Shown piece after piece: positions 60,818 to 64,000 of a DNA stretch of 64,000 nt. The notes under the pieces are model-generated. The model made no database searches. It had not been told where the DNA came from and saw nothing but the letters and a program-made list of their open reading frames with translations. Made by a program: the position numbers and the translations under genes. Within the stretch, counting starts at the first letter, position 1, and the number at the start of each line of letters is the position of its first letter. This DNA is from an uncultured Oscillospiraceae bacterium (GTDB lineage Bacteria; Bacillota; Clostridia; Oscillospirales; Ruminococcaceae): positions 1 through 64,000 of the forward strand of contig CAKSPH010000007.1 in assembly GCA_934481355.1 (NCBI GenBank), read 5' to 3'.

Positions 60818-61520
60818 AAAGTCTTGTGTACTCCTCCGTGTAGGATTTGTCGTCGTTGCGGAGTATCATGGGCTTCTCAACGATCATTCCGGATTTCGCG
60901 CCTTTCTTTCCGGTTATGAGGAACAGCCACGGCTTGTCTAGAATGCTGTTGAACACGAACGTTATGCTCTTCGGTTCTATTTTATTCTCGCGCATGGAGT
61001 TTATAACGTCCGAAAGGCGCTCGGGGCGGTGGCACATTCTCAGCAGCCCGCCGTATTTCAGTAGCTTTCCGGCGGCGCGGCACACGTCGTCAACGGTGCA
61101 CATCAGCTCGTGCCGGGCGATCGCCTGCGGCTTCGCGAGCTTCTCAAATCCGGAGCCGCTGGTCATATAGGGCGGATTCACGGTGACGATATCCACGGTT
61201 TCGAAGCATATCTGCGACTGGTCGAGCTCACGCAGGTCGCCGAGGATAGGCTGAACATTGTTCTGTAGTCCGTTTTTCTCCACGGACATTTTCAGCAGGT
61301 CTATCGCCTCGGGCTGGATATCCATTGCGTAGATGAGCCGGGGCCTGACGTTCTTGCAGAAAATCAGCGGGATTATGCCGCACCCGGTGCACAGGTCGCA
61401 CACGACGCTGTCCGGTTTCACATTCGCATAGTATGCGAGCAGGAAAGCGTCCGTGCCGAAACGGTGGTCTTCCGAAACGTACATCGTCAGCGGACCTAGG
61501 GAGAATATTTCTGGTTCCAT
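60810..61520 (-). CDS. TrmN6/YabB-like SAM-dependent N6-adenine methyltransferase
   Basis: A 236-residue class I methyltransferase of the tRNA1(Val) m6A37 (TrmN6) family. SAM motif VCDLCTGCGIIPLIF, acidic end of strand 2 AMDIQPEAIDLL, catalytic NPPY in VTVNPPYMTSGSG. Commonly paired with rsmI in Firmicutes, as here. TRNA target is by family only. Confidence 0.88.
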   Translation of the reverse strand: MEPEIFSLGPLTMYVSEDHRFGTDAFLLAYYANVKPDSVVCDLCTGCGIIPLIFCKNVRPRLIYAMDIQPEAIDLLKMSVEKNGLQNNVQPILGDLRELDQSQICFETVDIVTVNPPYMTSGSGFEKLAKPQAIARHELMCTVDDVCRAAGKLLKYGGLLRMCHRPERLSDVINSMRENKIEPKSITFVFNSILDKPWLFLITGKKGAKSGMIVEKPMILRNDDKSYTEEYTRLYD

Positions 61521-61538
61521 ACTAGATTCCTTTCAGCG

Positions 61539-62897
61539 TCACCCGACGATTATCTGACCTTCGGGCACGACTAGGTTCTTTCTCTTGGAGGCGTTCATCA
61601 GCATTGACAGCACCAGCGACACGGGACCCACCCTGCCGATATACATTGTCAGCATGAGCAGGATCTTACCGGCGGTGCCGGATACCGCGGTAACTCCCAC
61701 GGAGAGCCCCGCCGTGGAGAACGCGGAGACTGCTTCAAACAGGCAGTTTACGCCGCTCACCTCGTCAGGAAGTGTGAAATACAGCACCGAAAAGCAGATT
61801 ATCACGGCGGTCAGCGAAAGTATAGTCACTGTCAGCGTGCGGTAGACCGCCAGCTTGTCTATCTTGTGATGGAGTATCTCAACGTCGTTCTTGCTGCGCA
61901 GGTAGGACACCACGGTCATTATCAGCACCAGCAGAGTGGTCGTCTTTATTCCGCCGCCGGTGGAGGCAGGGCAGGCGCCGATGAACATTAATATGCAGCT
62001 CCCCAGCAGCGTGAAATCAGACATTCCGTCCATCGGAACGGAGTTGTACCCCGCCGTGCGGGCGGTAACGCTGGAGAAGAACGCGTTCAGCAGCTTTTCG
62101 CCGAAGTTCATATTGCCGAGGGTCGCGGGATTGTCCCACTCCGCGAACAGGTAGAGCAGCGTTCCGCCGACAGTCAGCAGAGCCGTCATTATCAGCACGC
62201 ACTTGGTGTGCAGGCTGAGCTTTTTCATTTTGCGGAGGTTCAGGAAGTTCTCCCAGACGATGAAGCCAAGCCCTCCTATCATTATCAGCAGCGCCACGGT
62301 GACAAGCACCAGCGGGTCGCCCTGATGGTTCGTCAGGCTGGAGAATGCGCCCTCTATCCCGCACAGGTCGAAGCCGGCGTTGCAGAATGCGGTCACGCTT
62401 GTGAACACGCCCATCCACACACCGAAGCCGCCGTGCTGCGGCACGAACGCGATACTCAGCAGCACCGCGCCGGCTCCCTCAATTATCAGGGAGTACTTCA
62501 TTATGCTGATGAAAATGCGCCGTCCGCCCTGAAACGTGCTTTCAGTCAGACCATCGGATGCGTTCGCAACGGTGCGGAATCCCAGCTTTTTTCCGGCGGC
62601 AACGTTGAAGAACGTGATTATCGTGACGAAACCCAGACCGCCTACCTGGATAAGCAGCATAATTACCGCCTGACCGAATATCGTCCAGTTGCTGAACGTA
62701 TCCACGGTGATAAGCCCGGTAACGCAGGTCGCGGACACCGCCGTGAACAGGCAGTCGAAGAACGGAGTGCTCCCGGCGCGCTTTGATGCGAAGGGCAGGA
62801 ACAGCAGCAGCGCGCCTGCCAGAATGATTATCAGGAATCCGAGGCAGAGCGTCCGGGCAGGCTGCATCGGTTTTGCCTGTCTGCGTATTACAGGCAT
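61539..62897 (-). CDS. TrkH/KtrB-family potassium transporter
   Basis: A 452-residue membrane subunit with the four pore repeats. Selectivity-loop stretches seen: SATCVTGLITVD, TAFCNAGFDLCG, TARTAGYNSVPM and SAFSTAGLSVGV, each with the filter glycine. Partner KtrA/TrkA would be a cytoplasmic NAD-binding regulator and is not in the window. One base separates it from the upstream gene, so both are in one operon; AGGAATCTAG-like site weak. Confidence 0.93.
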   Translation of the reverse strand: MPVIRRQAKPMQPARTLCLGFLIIILAGALLLFLPFASKRAGSTPFFDCLFTAVSATCVTGLITVDTFSNWTIFGQAVIMLLIQVGGLGFVTIITFFNVAAGKKLGFRTVANASDGLTESTFQGGRRIFISIMKYSLIIEGAGAVLLSIAFVPQHGGFGVWMGVFTSVTAFCNAGFDLCGIEGAFSSLTNHQGDPLVLVTVALLIMIGGLGFIVWENFLNLRKMKKLSLHTKCVLIMTALLTVGGTLLYLFAEWDNPATLGNMNFGEKLLNAFFSSVTARTAGYNSVPMDGMSDFTLLGSCILMFIGACPASTGGGIKTTTLLVLIMTVVSYLRSKNDVEILHHKIDKLAVYRTLTVTILSLTAVIICFSVLYFTLPDEVSGVNCLFEAVSAFSTAGLSVGVTAVSGTAGKILLMLTMYIGRVGPVSLVLSMLMNASKRKNLVVPEGQIIVG

Positions 62898-62898
62898 A

Positions 62899-64000
62899 TC
62901 AGGAGATGTTGACCGTCACTCCGGCAACGCCAGGAAGCGCCGCCAGCGGGGTCTTGTTCTCGCGCTCGATGGACAGCCCGGATACTGTCACGGCGGAGTC
63001 GCTCTTGTTGGTTAGCTTCAGCTGAACGTTTTCGGTCTTTGCCTTGGAAACGGAGAACCCGATGACGGTCTCACCGCTGTCGGAGGAAAGTATCTCGTAG
63101 TTTATGTTGTTCACCTTTTTGTCGGAGGTCAGCGCAACGGAAAGCTTGTCAACGTCATTGCCGCGCACGGTGGCGGTGTAGTTTCCGGAGGAATACAGCA
63201 CGAAATAATTCGTGTACACCGCCGAGCCCTCGGGAAGCATTGCGCCGTCAGCGCTCTTGCTTACGGAGTTTGTCGCCGGGATATTCTCGCCGGTGTACCC
63301 GAACGAGCCGGGATCCGTCAGGGTCAGGCCCTGTTCGCGGCACCACTTCTTTGCGTTGTCCGAGCAGGCGTACAGGTGGATATTGTGATTTATGTCACCT
63401 ACAAGGTAAATGTCGTTCATCCAGATATTAAGGTTGTCCTCTCGGTCGGCGATGATGAAGTCCGGGCGCTTTTCGAGGGCGCTCAGCTTCTTCATGGAGG
63501 ACGCGGTGCGTATAGTCATGTCGGGATAGAGGAACTGTGCCTTGACGTAGCGCTCCGGCTTCAGCGAGAATGCGACAACGTCGTCGTATTCGCAGTCCTT
63601 TATCATGTCGAGCGCGGCGCTGACGTAATCCGCGCCGTACTGGGCGTTCTTTCCCTGAACGACGGTGTATCCGTCGAAGCAGTAGAGGGAGGTATACATC
63701 AGCAGCGCCGCCAGCGGGATAGCCACCCAGTTGAACAGCGATTCTCCCTTTTTCTTTATCAGCCGGACTATCAGCACAGCCAGCAGGAGAACAGTCACTA
63801 CCGCGATTATCTTGAAGAATGTCTGGTTGGTGAACGGATCCTTCAGTCCCTCGCCTATGCGAAGCGGAGCTATTCCGAGTATCATTGCGCCGACGATGCT
63901 CTTTGTGGTTTCGCCGTCGCCGACAACTACCGGCACGGTGAGCCATTCAGTCAGCAGGAATATGCCCGCCGCAGTGAACAGTGAGGCTATGCAGTGCGCC
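62899..64000 (-). CDS. C-terminal part of a large polytopic membrane protein, 5' truncated
   Basis: The frame is open to the window edge (codons continue upstream of the GTG at 63936 as AHCIASLFTAAGIFLLTEW), so the N-terminus lies outside. Seen: three or four membrane helices, then a soluble outer domain with DFIIADREDNLNIWMND and a C-terminal beta domain. Layout resembles GT-C-type membrane glycosyltransferases or YfhO-like proteins, but this is a guess; no catalytic motif is in view. Confidence 0.65.
   Translation of the reverse strand, partial: AHCIASLFTAAGIFLLTEWLTVPVVVGDGETTKSIVGAMILGIAPLRIGEGLKDPFTNQTFFKIIAVVTVLLLAVLIVRLIKKKGESLFNWVAIPLAALLMYTSLYCFDGYTVVQGKNAQYGADYVSAALDMIKDCEYDDVVAFSLKPERYVKAQFLYPDMTIRTASSMKKLSALEKRPDFIIADREDNLNIWMNDIYLVGDINHNIHLYACSDNAKKWCREQGLTLTDPGSFGYTGENIPATNSVSKSADGAMLPEGSAVYTNYFVLYSSGNYTATVRGNDVDKLSVALTSDKKVNNINYEILSSDSGETVIGFSVSKAKTENVQLKLTNKSDSAVTVSGLSIERENKTPLAALPGVAGVTVNIS

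Overview
The window looks like a chromosomal segment of a Gram-positive gut or rumen Clostridia bacterium, most likely Ruminococcus or a close Oscillospiraceae relative. The evidence is a moderately high G+C coding bias, strong AGGAGG-type ribosome sites, TTGACA-17-TATAAT promoters, a cellobiose 2-epimerase of the Ruminococcus albus type, two tandem GH5 cellulases, a large alpha-glucan (starch/maltodextrin) system and a sporulation protein (SpoIIP). There is no rRNA, CRISPR array, phage or integrative element in the window. There is one tRNA (Leu, anticodon TAG).

Layout. 1-7.4 kb: the end of a PDZ/HtrA-like protease, glycogen phosphorylase 1 plus a neopullulanase-like GH13, the YchF ATPase, a NERD-domain membrane protein and a hairpin-rich spacer. 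7.4-17.2 kb: tRNA-Leu, a lipoprotein, a HAD hydrolase, SpoIIP, an Rrf2/IscR-type regulator, SecA, cellobiose 2-epimerase, an HlyD-type lipoprotein and PnuC behind an attenuator-like leader. 17.2-23.7 kb (mostly minus strand): a six-gene MoxR-type operon with two paralogous small membrane proteins, the sugar-ABC ATPase MsmK, a DUF4830 protein and a transglutaminase-like protein. 24-33 kb: two GH5 enzymes, SbcD-SbcC and an M23 peptidoglycan hydrolase. 33-44 kb: a DUF2339 membrane protein, a LacI-sensor/GGDEF fusion, DUF2726, a lipoprotein, a LytTR/AgrC-type two-component system, a signal-peptide membrane protein and a MATE transporter. 44-58 kb: the main maltodextrin locus, lacI-malQ-glgP followed by malE, malF-malG, lacI, a GH13 lipoprotein and pullulanase. 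58.5-64 kb (minus strand): folC, a small membrane protein, rsmI, a tRNA/rRNA methyltransferase, a TrkH/KtrB potassium channel subunit and the end of a large membrane protein.

How the genes work together. The surface amylase attacks alpha-glucan outside the cell and MalEFG imports maltodextrins; the missing ATPase is very probably MsmK, about 28 kb away. Inside the cell, pullulanase and neopullulanase debranch, MalQ disproportionates and the two phosphorylases release glucose-1-phosphate. The GH5 enzymes and cellobiose 2-epimerase form a parallel beta-glucan route.

The most unusual content is not a gene. Two families of palindromic, non-autonomous (MITE-like) repeats sit in the spacers. Family 1 (about 160 bp, ends GGTAACCTCTAAAAACC, 4-bp target duplications) has four full-size copies, one mini copy and one solo end. 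Family 2 (about 175 bp, ends RGGCAACACCGC, TA target) has three copies. One family-2 copy sits inside the signal-peptide coding region of a membrane protein and adds exactly 59 in-frame codons; removing it restores a textbook signal peptide. A solo family-1 end appears to supply a ribosome binding site. Other second-look items are TGTAACC direct repeats with 21-22 bp period upstream of both the LytTR gene and its neighbour, an attenuator leader in front of pnuC, GTTTCGAAAC operators in the malE leader and a recurrent intergenic octamer TGCACAAA.
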